A stretch of 64,000 nt of DNA. It comes from Acanthosoma haemorrhoidale. Lineage: Eukaryota; Arthropoda; Insecta; Hemiptera; Acanthosomatidae. The DNA lies in NCBI GenBank assembly GCA_930367205.1, contig OV884015.1:38059288-38123287 (forward strand). The letters are read 5' to 3'. The notes below the pieces were generated by a model. That model did no database searches, was not told the origin of the DNA, and worked only from the letters and a program-made list of their open reading frames with translations. Positions 44,753-56,649 of this stretch are shown here, piece by piece (positions within the stretch are counted from its first letter, which is position 1; the number at the start of each line of letters is the position of its first letter). The translations under genes were made by a program, and so were the position numbers.

Positions 44753-45581
44753 TGAGTCACCAATAATTTCGTAAGATTACTCACAGTTCCTCGAAGCTGC
44801 TCCTGACACTTCCTGTCTTCCAAGTAACACTGTAACTAAACTCACTGTAAAAACACTATGTTCAATAGATAACAATCACTGGGTTAGAAAAGGTCCTTCC
44901 TCAACGAATGCTAACTGGTGAATTGATTTACAGCCCAAACCCTGGCTCTATATATACCCAGCTGGCTTCCTTAGTGTCCAATCATATTAGGTTTTATTGT
45001 ACCCAATGACAGCTCAGTATGCGGTGGCCCTTTGTCCTTGTAGTGACTCGGGCCTGGTTTGGGTCGCTACCTGCTTCTGGGTAAAGAGCGAACCCTGCCA
45101 GTCCCTAACTAATTAACTTGCAGCTGCGCTTTTTATTGTTTACAATGACTTATTTATGTTATTAACATTTGTTTAAATTAATTTACAATTTATATATATA
45201 TATATATATATATATAATAGAGTATAGGGTGATTTATCTTATGTAGTTAGCGGTCGCTAAAACAGGTTTTGTTATTTTATAAAATGAATAAACAAGTATA
45301 ATGATACGTATTATACGTGACTGGACTAAACTGACTAATAAAGGTGATGGGGCTCACCTTTTTGATCAACCTTAAAACTAACTTACATACTAATTCTTAA
45401 CCTAATTTTTCTCCGACAGTCTGTTGCCATCGATGCGGGAGGGATGGTAGGGCCATAGTGTTAAACACTGGGTTGGTTAGGTGCTGCAACGAGTCAAAAA
45501 ACTTGATGCGTCTCCGGCGGATGAACTCACCCACCGAAGGCACACCAAGCAACGGGTGCAGGTCAGCGTGGCTTTAGGTAG

Positions 45582-46894
45582 GTAGTACGTTAGTACTAAT
45601 AATTGAGTTCATAAAATTATCTAACGAGTATGTGGATGTAAACTCAGGCAGTTTCTGTGTGAGGTCTGGGTACATGGAATTATCTTATCCCTTCCAGGCA
45701 AATAGATGATGATTTTCGTTAATGCATTGCACAAGTACGGGGGCCTCACAGAATATTTATTTATATCTACCATGGCGGCTTGAAAATAGATTTACGTGAA
45801 TTATGGTCAGCTCACTATGAGGTGGGTGAATAATAACGTTTGTTAAGGAATTAATAACGGAAAATACGAGGAAAATCAAATGTATACATTGGATTCGTTT
45901 AATTAATTTAAAGTTCTCTTAACTGTTACCTCAGAAGAATTTTTTTTACACGTCATTCAAATTAATGTTTTTGGCTATTTTTTTTAAATTTTAAAGAATA
46001 AAATGAAGTACTTTTTCTCTATGTACCAAGCAGCTGCTTGAGTTTTTTCAACCAGCAGCCCTCAGCCACTTGCTTATATGTCTACATGTCATGGGAGATT
46101 TTTGGTCCCTGTTTTTGCCAAAAGTCTTTAATTTCGTTTATTTATACATTTGAACAAATACGATGCGAGGAAAATTTTGTTAAGTCTACTTGTTAAAATC
46201 CAATGAACTGTGAATTTTCTGCTCCTGACATAAAAATTTTCAATTTATGTACTCTCCCTCGTCCCTGACAATAGTTGTTGAAAGATTTGAAGGTCATCTA
46301 TTCTCGGTATGTATGATTGTATGGGTTTGTTTTCTCAAGTATACATGTGTGAATAAAGGATGGAAAATAGTAAAAATACATTCGTATCTGCCACACCGCA
46401 GAGAACACCCCAAGCTCTAAGAATAGAATAATTGCTATGAGGAAATCTGTTTCTTGACTGTGCAAGTTCCCAAGGGCAATTATACGAATTATCTTCAATC
46501 ACAGGTAGGACGAACAAGCCTTACTCACGGTCATGTGATATGCGTGGAACATTAGTTAGACTGGTGTAATCTACAAAACACTTCTTAGCGGAATATGCGC
46601 ACATTTTTAACTAGATTGGTTTCAACTGGAAGCAAACTAACAAAACACCAGTTCGGATATGATTCGTAATAAGAAAATCAATGATATGATCTGATCATTA
46701 GATAATTACAAAAATCAAGCCGAGTCTTATCGAAAAAAGCATTTCGTTTCGGTTTCATCCATCATTTCCGCCATCCTTGGTCTCAGGAGAGAAGATATTT
46801 TCATTTCAACTAATTACATTTCCCACAAGAGAAGAAATTCTATAACAATTCGAATGCAATATTTAGGCAAACATTTGTTTGAACACATCAACAT
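45582..46894. other. AT-rich spacer
   Basis: No supported gene or RNA. Short frames at 46298-46517 overlap each other in two frames and look random. Confidence 0.55.
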
Positions 46895-47694
46895 TGCATT
46901 ACATCAAGAACCCCGAAGGCACCATCATCAGATATTTACTAGTATCATCTACTGAGTACTTTTTTTCTAAAAACAAACAAACAATATATGTTGCATCTAT
47001 TTGAGTAAGTACACATATAATATAGTAAGTATACAATTATATAATATATCTTCTCAGAATAGTAAACACTGAATAATCCTTCTGTTGATTTGGCCATTAA
47101 AAACAATGAATCACTCCTCCTTCTGTCAACACTCTTTACCTTTTATTTCTTATGGTTGCTCACTTCAACTTAATACATCGCTGGTGTTTGGTCAAAAGGG
47201 CTTAAGTGATGAAACGTGAAGTTTACAGGATGATTTACCAAAGTTTAGAAAAATCATTACAAATCTTTCTTTCTTCACGAATCACTAGACTATAGACTAT
47301 AGATACACGTATAGTCTAAATATCTATATATATATATGGGGGACAGACTTTTTTCAGATTTAATGCCTTTTCATTAGGTTTAGTTTATTACATGCTTCTT
47401 GTAATTAACACAAACGACTCTAGCGCAACTGGCAGTGAGATCCGCTAGGGAGATAACAGCATAATTTAGATGCATCACATCACAAACCCCGAAGGGGCCA
47501 TCATCAGATACTTACTAGTATAATCTACTGAGTACCAAACAACAAACAGTATATGTTGCATCTATTTGAGTAAGTACACATATAAAATAGTAAGTATACA
47601 ATTATATAATATATCTTCTCACAACAGTCAACATAGAATAATCCATCTGTTGTTTTGGCCATTTAAAACAATGAATCGCTTCTCCTTTCGTCAA
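46895..47694. repeat. ~230-bp direct repeat pair with CCCCGAAGG-CCATCATCAGAT motif
   Basis: Segments 46895-47129 and 47470-47694 (offset ~576) share ACCCCGAAGG, CCATCATCAGATA, TTGCATCTATTTGAGTAAGT, ACACATATAA and TTTTGGCCATT in order, with moderate divergence and small indels. The complement GATGATGGCC-CTTCGGGGT resembles conserved ends of Penelope-like elements. No RT frame lies between the copies. Confidence 0.75.
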
Positions 47695-49873
47695 ATCCCC
47701 GATTACAATGTATATATTGGACGAATAAATTATTACAAAATGCAAACCAAACAAATTAATCTAATATCATACAAAAGTTTATCATCGAAAACGATCTCAA
47801 AAACTATATAGTGCTGAATACATATTAAGATGCGATGCCAATATGACGATGAACTATTAACATGTAAAACATTTCAAATAAACAGCAAATCATTGATTCA
47901 ACACCCCTATTTATCAAATCAGAAACAGTTGAATAATAATAAATGTACTATTGACAGTTGTTTTCTTGTCGTAACTATAGAACTAGTCTTTCAATTCCAG
48001 CCAACGAACTTGCTGTTCTCCAACTCATTAAAAAAAAAATACAATATTTCCCGTGCTCATGAAGTACCAGAAAATTCTCGCAAAATAAAAGGTGTTTTCG
48101 ATTGTTTTGAGATTTAAATGTTATATTCTTATAAATATTATCAACCTGAGATCCTGATCCCCATTTAAATAACATGCTTCCCTCAAATCGAAATCTAGGC
48201 TCCGAATCATTAAATATAATTTATTTTCCTTCGCGTTTAGGATCATGCTGTTTTTGAAATCATTCTTGAGGCCCTGAAGTAGTTTATATGTTTGCATTCT
48301 CGCACTAATGTCGATTCCGAAAATAACCAAAAAAAATCAGATCGATCGTAACGTTTTTACGGCTGCCATGGCAGAAAACATGGACATTCCAACGACAGTA
48401 TCTGTATGTGCGTAGAGCTTCTTTCTTGGCCTGGGAAAAAACAAAACAAATTACTTTACTGTACTTACTAAATTACATTACTAGTTCTTAGAGTCAACAT
48501 TGTCAGACTAATAGGTAAAGTTATGGAAAGTTGAACGAAACGGTGAAATCGGGAAAACCCATTTGTCTACGACTACAAGGAACAGTGGGGAGCTATATAT
48601 TCAAGATGCAATACATTGAGGTGCAACGAGGAAAAGAGAAGACCTAGCATAAACAAGTCGTTAATACTCAACAAGCAGGTGCAACTCGACACACTGACGT
48701 GGCTCACTAGATCATAGTTTTCCATTGCTAGTGAATTCCATGTATTCTCAAGTCGTAAGAGTAAAACAATTATAAAAAAAAATGTAAACAAGAAATGTTT
48801 CTCAACGAAACTTTTTTTTTTTTCAGTAATTGCCGAGAGCCTTGCGGTTCCTCCTCCACAGGACCTTGAAAGCCGCACAGTCGTTCTAAATAGTTTGAAG
48901 CAATTATACATAATTATAATTATCAGATTAATTGACAAGTGTGAAGCACCAAAAAACCGACAACATTGCGTGACTGTTTTAAAAAAAGAGATGGGGAATA
49001 AATGCGCCTGTTTGTAACTTGGTGTTTTCCATGTTGATATATAAAAGACTTTTGTTTTGAGAGAAACTGAAGTTTAATAACGATACAGCTTACCTGGCCC
49101 TCAATTATGTAAGTCTATAAGTACATAATATATTTCTCATCCGCGCAGTTCAACCACACCCACTCATCTGAGTGAGTTAAATGCGATAGCTATGTGGTTT
49201 ACAGGAGACTTGCATATGGTTTTAGGATGTCCTAGTCAATAGTAATATCTTTGTTATCCTGGGAATATGTTCCTTAAGGACAAACATTTATTTAACATAA
49301 ATTGGGATATTTCGCAGTATCATTCCCCGCTAATATTTACAATGTACACAGAAATAAAATTAAGTAAATATATCTACAAATAAAAGACACATTTCCTTCA
49401 AGAATTAAAAATATTAACTGAAATAAATGTAAACAATAACAATATAAAGAAAATAAAACATGAACTTGCTATTAAAATAAAAATAACATATTCACACAAA
49501 TTAAATTTTTTTATGTTATAAAAGTCAGTTCTTATTTGTTTGTGCTAGTAAATAATTAAACAAACTTGATGTAAACACATTTAATGAAGGAGCATAGGAG
49601 AGAGAGGGTGTTCTAAGACATTTCAATCATGACGAAGGATTAAAATAAGTGTTGTATCTTGTATACTATTATCGGGTCAACATAATAGTTACTAGAGGAG
49701 AGTAAGTTCTGAGAAACGGACAATAAGTTATCAGGAATCGTTGAGGAATGCAGCAACGTTAAATTCCAATGTCAGCATGCGTGGTTAGGTGTAACGAAAC
49801 CTATTGATCCTGTCATTCCAAGTATATTATTTTTTTAAATATAATATATATAAAACTATCAAAACTTATTACT
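47695..49873. other. AT-rich spacer with one possible exon pair
   Basis: Apart from the candidate exon at 48827, no supported gene. A GCCATGGCA start context at about 48366 opens MAENMDIPTTVS, followed by donor-like GTATGT and GTGCGT sites near 48400-48412; this could be a first coding exon. Confidence 0.35.
48827..48890 (+). CDS. Candidate exon start with strong splice acceptor
   Basis: A T13-CAG acceptor (48812-48826) precedes a GC-richer segment open in one frame: IAESLAVPPPQDLESRTVVLN, entered after two bases. The frame stays open to about 49016, but codon bias falls away after ~22 codons and no clear donor is seen, so the 3' limit given is only where the bias ends. A preceding exon ending after one base of a codon (the GTGCGT donor near 48407) would be in phase with it. 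The protein is not recognised. Confidence 0.25.
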
Positions 49874-49885
49874 AGTACTCGTAAT

Positions 49886-50151
49886 TGTTTTTTTTTTCTT
49901 CATAGCCCCTTTAAATTTACAGATAATTATATATAATTATAGATCCTCAGGTGAATCTATTCACAAATTATTTTGTATTTTCTGTAGCATCACCACATTA
50001 TATACAGGTTTTGTTATTTTATAGAAATTATATAATCGAATAACAAGCATAATGATATACATTATACGTGACTAGACTAAAGTGACTAATAAAGGTGATG
50101 GGGCTCACCTGGTCTCCCTTCAAAGCGAATAAATCTTTCACCTTTTACTAA
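49886..50151 (-). mobile_element. 5'-truncated LINE 3' end (family B, copy 4) with 12-bp target duplication
   Basis: T run at about 49888-49898, then CATAGCCCCTTTAAATTTAC through GTGATGGGGCTCACCT at about 50110, truncated inside the 3' UTR. A perfect 12-bp duplication AGTACTCGTAAT lies at 49874-49885 and 50152-50163. About 40 bp between the end of homology (50111) and the right duplication do not match the other copies. Confidence 0.85.
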
Positions 50152-50163
50152 AGTACTCGTAAT

Positions 50164-53100
50164 CTCGTTTGACATTTACTTAAATAGTAATCCATACTTT
50201 TATTTTCTAATTTAATTTTAATTTCTAGGTAATTTAGTCTGCCTGAATCTGGTATGTGTACTTAACAATAGTGATAGCAAATATGCTTCGATCGATCTAC
50301 AATTTTTAAGGCATATCTACAATTAAAAAATCGATTTCGTAAAACCAAAATTGATTATAATGATAATGAGCGTTTATATGAATGATCCTTGTGGTTGACA
50401 TCTTTTAGAGAAAAAAAAAAGCCTCGTATCAGCCAGTCAATTTTTTGTGAAGATAAAGATCTCTGGAAGATTGAGAAAAAATTATTAAGGAGAAAAAAAA
50501 CTGGTCTCGTTTCTCTAACTGTCAAGATTTTTCAAGGTTCAGAAGTAGTTAGATAGTTAAACTTTGTTAGGATTTGTTAGGACATCGGCTTATGTTGATA
50601 AAAGAGAGGGGTTTGGTTGTCATAAAATTTATTAACAAAAGACGCCGGGACAAACTATGTTCTGTTTGAATGAGGTCCTGACAGCAAGAAAAGAAAGGCA
50701 GATTTTAAAGAAGTGATGTAATTATAATTAACAACAATCAGGAACAGAAGAACAGGTCCGCAAAGCGATATCAGTGTACTATGAATAACATATGACATAA
50801 ATAAATAGTTGATTGAAATGAGTATAAAGAATGTTTTATTCACTATCTTACATATACTTCTTGTTATGCTTGTTTATTTTCTTTATATTCATTAATTTAT
50901 ACATTTTTTCATAAGTTATTCATAATACATGTATTCCGTTTTGTACCTAACTTCTTATAATAATGACTATAACATTTCTCTATCATAAACCTTTCTTTTG
51001 TTGTTTGTTGCGAGGAGCGTCAAGCTGTCAAGGTGCGTCACGCAGACGTACCAGCACAGAATGGACGTTGTTTATTAATAAACTTGATAAAAATCTAACA
51101 CCTTTCTTTCATCAACCTAACCCAATATCCTAATAAATTCATCCATTCAGTTTAAGAGTTAAAATTCAACGTTCTCCCCCCAAAAAAAAACAAAAAAACT
51201 GCCAAGATAAAATTCAAACATTTTTGAAAAAAAATTAAGTTTCAACAGTAAATAAAATAAACCAACCTGTGTCATGGAACTTTTTTAATAGGTTTTTCTT
51301 GACAATATTATAATTAATTGCTATTTTTTAAAAGCTGTTTTCATTCTAGGAAGTGGTATAAATGCTTATGGATCATATAATAGTGCCAACCCTTAGTAGT
51401 ACTCTGTTTAATAAATTAATCAAAAATTATAGAGGATAAAAATAAAAAAGTAAAGCCTCCACCTTTTCATAAGTTTGACCAGTTGAAAATTTTAATGGTT
51501 TTTATTTTATGATTAGATGATTGTTGCTTAGGGGTTTGGAAAAAAATCTAGAGAGGCGGTCATAGTTCATTAGTTAAACTTGATAAAAATCTAACACCTT
51601 TCTTTCATAAACCTAACCCAATATCCTAATAAATTAATCCATTCAATTTAAGAGTTAAAATTCAACGTTCCCGAAGAAAAAAAAATAGGGTGACTTCCTT
51701 AAATTCAGCCGAAATTGTAAACCAGCCGATAAATTATTCCTTAATACAATATTGACTTAGTAGTGGGTGGTCGGAATGATATGTATCGTTATAATCTCTC
51801 CTTGAGAGGTTCAATCTTTTCCTTATTCTCTGTTTGTCAATACACAGAACTCGTGAAAGGGAAAATACAACTTTTAAAAACTGCAGTCACTAAGCAGTCA
51901 TTTTCCTTTCCCCTGTCACGCAGAACATAAATAAATGAGGTTAACAGCCATTCTGTTGTATTATCAGTTATTTTTAATATTTCCTCATGCATAGCCATTG
52001 GCCTACTTTCTCCCTCCATTGAGGAAATACTGAAAATAAACCATTCAGTTTATTTTTATATTTATTGACCATTAGGTTACTATACCTGAAGGCCACTTGC
52101 CTTGACATTGGTCCACTGTATAATTTTTTTTTTTTTAGTAATATTTATATGCTGTGTAGTTGTGAGTTCCACAAGGTGCTTTCCTCAGTCCTACCTTATT
52201 TCATTTTGTTACCCACGATATGACCCTTCTAAGCTAGGTAAGCTAGAGTCTCTGAGCGTAGTGATTAACTCACAGACAAGACACCCCGACTGGATATTAA
52301 CAAGACCTAGGAGGTACTGGATATGAGTCCTGAGCTTTCCATTCATTTTTTTTCTTTGGATGTTAATTATGAATAATACCATGACAAATACCACAAATAT
52401 CATGAATGGTTAAAAGTTGCAATAAGCCACCTACTACCAAAGATGTTAAATCTCAATCTTGATATAACGCAGGTAAATATATTCGGTCTCAGGAAGTTTC
52501 AAGATGAGCAACTAAACGAACTTTCAGTTGACAGCACAAGAGGAAAAGCACTTCGTGTGATGGACCGTGTGTAAATAAATATTCTATTTTGTCACTAATA
52601 ATAATAAAAAAGTCAAAAATTTCAAACATCCATTATGAACTAAATCGGTCGGTTAAGCGTTCTCATGATTTACTGAAATATCAATTAAATGATTGTGACT
52701 ATTCTAACCAGCATTTTAAGTTAAAAATGTTTCATTTAGTTAGTAAAATTAAACCGCCTGGGTGACTAATAAACTTTGGAGCAAAAACTGAAAATACTCT
52801 CTATAACAGGAAAAATTGAATTGAGCATGGTCCAGCTATTTCTATAATTTGCTCTCAGAAATATACTTTTTGTAAAAATGATTTTGGGGATCCTTGCTTA
52901 ACTTGACCTCCATCATGGGGAAAAATATATAGCTCTATTTACCTCAAAGTGAGTAGAAACGAGAGAAGTTGAGACAGCAGAATTTTTTCACTTTTAATTT
53001 TGAAACTCCAACTTTTTGTTATTGTGTCTTAATTAGCTTGAAATAAGTATTATAGTTATTGAGGCTTTTGTGACTTCACAAGGTCTGTCTGTCTCCCTAC

Positions 53101-53299
53101 CGGTATGTCTACCATACCTCATCCTCCTAGACAACCTCAATACATGAAATTTTACTTGGAGGCCTCATTTTATTTTGGAAAGACATTAAGAAGTACAGCC
53201 ATTACCATAAAACATGTTAAGTGTCATTAGCCATTGAAGCGTTTACCTCCTTTGTTCCAGAAATTGCTCAAATATAAACTTCTACTGAACGCATAGAGC
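50164..53299. other. AT-rich spacer with local repeats
   Basis: Contains the 95-bp direct repeat pair (51080, 51576). A possible tRNA-derived SINE relic lies near 52220-52330 (CTGGATATTA, GACCT-GG motifs as at 22075). No coding evidence. Confidence 0.5.
51080..51670. repeat. 95-bp direct repeat pair
   Basis: Segments 51080-51174 and 51576-51670 (offset 496) are almost identical (about three differences), containing AACCTAACCCAATATCCTAA. A more diverged relative lies at about 61886-61955 (TCATCAACCTAAACCGATAT), so this is a dispersed repeat. Confidence 0.85.
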
Positions 53300-53510
53300 C
53301 CAAAATTATGCATACAGCAAGACTTCAAAGATTTTCAAATCAAGTCCTATGACTCATCTAACATATTGCATACGAAAACCATACCGTTTACACTGATCTA
53401 AATATTCCTTATGTTCACGACTGCACTAGAACATCATACCGACACTTTCACGACAAACTGCACGGTCAGCCCACTGAAGCAAGGACTGACTTACCTTAAC
53501 GTTCAACCTT
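53300..53510 (+). pseudogene. Relic of jockey-clade RT C-terminus
   Basis: The plus strand reads ARLQRFSNQVL, then NHTVYTDLNIPYVHDCTRTSY and RHFHDKLHGQPTEAR, with in-frame stops between. This is the LQRFQ...APW...N.TLH.DLNIPYV pattern of jockey RT C-termini. Upstream RT motifs are gone. Confidence 0.7.
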
Positions 53511-54400
53511 AACTTTTCTAAATTAATAACAATAAGAAGTTTTCAAATTTGGCTGCAACAATCTGAGGGAACATTCACTGGACGTCCTCTGCCTTCATGA
53601 TGACATTCCATTTTATCATATCTGCAAACCATTGCAGGTTATGATATACACATATATATATGAGTGTAGCTGGGATGTAATTACAAAATCCATTAATTTC
53701 TGTGAAAAATCACACTTGTTTTTTAAGATATTTAAGATCATAATTTTGTAATATTCGCCTCTTTATACGTTAAATTTTTTTTCCGGTATTTTTGTAATTT
53801 ATTCTCAGTAAATTTTCCTTCCGTCGTTCTGATTTAAGCTGGCTAATTTATTTAGTTCTCTCATAAAAAAATTAACGAAATGTCCGCAAGGCGCGTAGGA
53901 TGATTCAGGAGGCCCAGCCCAGTCTACGTGACCTGACTCTCATAATAAAAGCTGGCTATCACCAGTGGTTGGAAATCCCCTCTGCTGTTGCGTAACAGAG
54001 CCAATAAATCCACCACTCGAAAATATACCGCAGAGTATTATTATATTATTTTTTATATCGCGGGGTTGCGAAATTCAACTAGACAACGGCCCAATACCCA
54101 ACACCCAATACATGGTTTTAAATTCAGTTATTTATCCATGTCACCATATGCGTAATCTATAGAATTTAAGACTGTGAACAACAGAAGACTACCACATCAG
54201 AGTTGTAGCCATCCAAGGTCGTCATCATAAAAGGGAATTCAATTTGAAAATGATTATATATTCTAACTCCAAATCATTTGGGATACCTAGAAAAACTTTT
54301 TTTCCACATTACACGCCATTTCCCACAGTTCTTCATAAAAAAAACTTTTCATATTAACTTAGCTTTCCATTTCTAAACGATAAAATATAGAAAAAAAAAC
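53511..54400. other. Spacer without recognised genes
   Basis: AT-rich; a GC-richer patch at 53885-53990 has no extended frame. Confidence 0.5.
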
Positions 54401-54477
54401 ATGTTGGAACCTTACCATAATAAAATTAGATATCAATCAAAGGACGGAATATTATTCAAAAGAGTACAAAGATATGT

Positions 54478-54880
54478 ACTTATCGTAATCGTAAGGAATT
54501 TAAAGACTACGTTTCTGAAGAAAATGACATTTCTTCTCTTACAGAGACACTTCGTAATAAACATAACCCAACAGAATGGCGATTGTTCTTTGATTCCTCT
54601 AAACTTAGTTTAAAAGCTGTGCTTCTGCACAATGACAGTAAATTCCCTCCAGTGTCGTCGGCTCGCTGAGCTAGTATGACACAAACATATAAAAACTTTA
54701 AATTTATATTGGAAACGCTTCACTATGCAGTGTATGAATGAAACACATATTCGTGATTTCAAGGTAATTGCACTTGTTCTTGGGTTGAAGCTTGGTTACA
54801 CAAAGTAATGTTGGTTTTCATCTAAATGGGATAGTAGGGACAGAGAATACCTTATTTAACTGTATGGAGAAATTTGGTTG
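54478..54880 (+). pseudogene. Decayed copy of the WRLF-DSSK repetitive ORF family
   Basis: One frame gives EFKDYVSEENDISSLTETL, then WRLFFDSSKLSLKAVLLHND. After a break it gives YKNFKFILETLHYAVYE, and after another FKVIALVLGLKLGYTK and KWDSRDREYL. The order and motifs match the repetitive family also seen at 27034-27230 (WRLFIDCSKRSLKCFLLHNG). At least two frame changes and several stops make it non-functional. Transposon class unknown. Confidence 0.6.
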
Positions 54881-56649
54881 TATAGGAGTTCGGAGAATAG
54901 GAGAAAATCATTTTAAAATTCAAATTGATTATGGTTAAAAGCGAAATACAGGCAGACATTCTAAGATTTCACTACTTATTTTTATTTTTTGACTCTACAA
55001 CGGAAACAGCTAAAGTTTACGTTTCCATGGCGTTTTAAAGGGGATGAAACTCTTAACATTTCGTTTGTTAAGCTTTTACAGCAAACATCCTCGTCGTCTT
55101 AAAATATAAATATGTGTAAAACTATTACAAATATTGAGTAAAACACCACCAATTGAAGTCAATCTGTTGACAAGAGATAATTTTTCAACTTTTAATCAAA
55201 TTTCCGTTAATTTCATTTTTTGAAAAACCCATTTAGGAACCACAGTTGGCGGCTTAAACGTTGCCAATATTGAAAAATTCGTATTTTTGCAAACCTTTAA
55301 ACATCAATAACTTTTTCTATTAACCGTCAAATTACTACAGAAAATTTCGTTCTTATTTAGTTGTCAAATGGTATACTCCAGATTGCGATCTCTATTTAAA
55401 TTGAAACAGAAATATAAGTGAATCAGCGAAAAAATGTTAACCTTTGAAACCAAACCACTGCGCTTTGTTTCAACGTAGGAATGCATTTATCGATCAATCC
55501 TTTATAACTGTACCAATTACCTCGAGGCTAGGGAAGGGTTTATCCAACTGAACAGATTGCCAATTTTTTGATAAAGAATAAAAAAAAAAAAAAAGATCAA
55601 GGTTTCGAATACACCGTTCAAAATAATTTTTTTTAGAAGGTTTGAAGTTTATTAGTTGTAATTTATGGGAGCAAGGGTTTAAAGGAATTATCAATGCTTG
55701 TTATTTTTCAAGTAGATTTTTTATCTTATACTTGTAGCCGCTTAATGTTTTTTTTCTCTCGAATTTTCTATATCGTTCTACAAATGAACCTGATTATGTG
55801 CGTTATTTATTAAAAAACAAATTATTAATGTTTCAGCTGCTAGTCATCGCTCCCTTCTTTATAAACAACCGTGACCTAAATTCTGATTTTAGCAACCCTT
55901 TTTCTCACCTTGTCATAAGGTGGGCACTTTTAATCATGTTTAGAAAATGAATATAAAAAGTACATCATTATACTTTTGTGACAAGTACAAATTTCAATGT
56001 AAAATAATTAAAAATTGTATAAAATGTAGCCACGCCACAGGACATATAATGACCTATTGTATATAGACTCGCTTATGTAGAACCTATACTGAATTCTTTA
56101 ATATTTTAATAACAAGGAGTATGGGTAAACAAATCATGTACCGGGGGGGGGGGGGGTGCCTCGTGACATCTAAATGAATCAACATCGGGTTTATTAGTGA
56201 GGTATTATTTAAGTACAAGTGAAGTGGTTTAGGCTAATAAGCCTCCACCCCCCGCCCCAAAAGGATAGCGTAATATATAAAGATATTTATTTCTTAAATC
56301 ATGACAGTCATAAGGCTGAATTTGAACGAATTGCCACTTCTATTGAAATGTACAGCCATAGTTTAATCTGTCTATGATGATTTATCGACATTGTTTTTGA
56401 ATATGGTCAATGATGTTTATTGGAATAGGATTTTGCCCAGTTTAAAGAAAAAGTAAATACAGTGACTCACAAATTCGTTCACGTAGATACAAATATTTTC
56501 AATGTGTACACTGTCAAAAAAGTAGTATTAATTAATCCATCCAAACAACGACATGGACAAGTTTATCAACCTTTTAGCTAACGAAATTTGAATACCAGTC
56601 CTCTTTGTGTGCTTATCTCTTTAAACTGAAGTTAGTCTTCAAAACTGTC
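54881..56649. other. AT-rich spacer
   Basis: No supported gene. A run of 14 G at about 56143-56156 is followed by TGCCTCGTGAC, weakly like the start region of the LTR family. Confidence 0.55.

Larger units (their letters stand above)
40578..44923 (-). mobile_element. Complete jockey-like non-LTR retrotransposon
   Basis: A 4346-bp element flanked by an 11-bp target duplication TGATTTACAGC (40567-40577 and 44924-44934). On the minus strand it has a ~170-bp 5' UTR, ORF1, ORF2 and a ~260-bp 3' UTR ending in a 40-base A tail (T run 40578-40617). Both ORFs are uninterrupted and the tail is pure, so insertion was recent. It sits inside LTR copy 5 between ACAGC and CCAAACC; copy 2 keeps a recognisable counterpart of the unbroken site near 9170-9180. 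Confidence 0.95.
40056..45261 (+). mobile_element. Solo LTR-like element, copy 5 (long form), interrupted
   Basis: Starts TGTCGGG at 40056 and ends CGGTCGCTAAA at 45261 (one substitution from CTACA), flanked by a perfect 5-bp duplication ACAGG (40051-40055 and 45262-45266). With the 4346-bp jockey insertion and one copy of its 11-bp duplication removed, it is 849 bp, close to copy 2 (870 bp). It shares the long-form middle with copy 2, including TAGGTAG units and CACGAATTCACAC. A TA microsatellite lies near its right end (45190-45216). Confidence 0.9.
39922..45581 (-). mobile_element. 5'-truncated LINE 3' end (family B, copy 3), host of two nested insertions
   Basis: The outer element lies at 39934-45569 and is split by LTR copy 5. 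Left part: T run, CATAGCCCCTTTAAATTTAC and on to ACAGG at 40055. Right part: from 45262 through the UTR to RT C-terminal coding sequence (minus strand HADLHPLLGVPSVGEFIRRRRIKFFDS). Flanking duplication GGTTTTAAGTAG (39922-39933) versus GGCTTTAGGTAG (45570-45581), ten of twelve identical. The open RT frame meets a stop at exactly the right boundary, which supports the limit. Confidence 0.85.

Noticed and set aside
56143..56168. G14-TGCCTCGTGAC, similar to the LTR start
   Set aside because: About 15 matching bases next to a homopolymer, without further homology.
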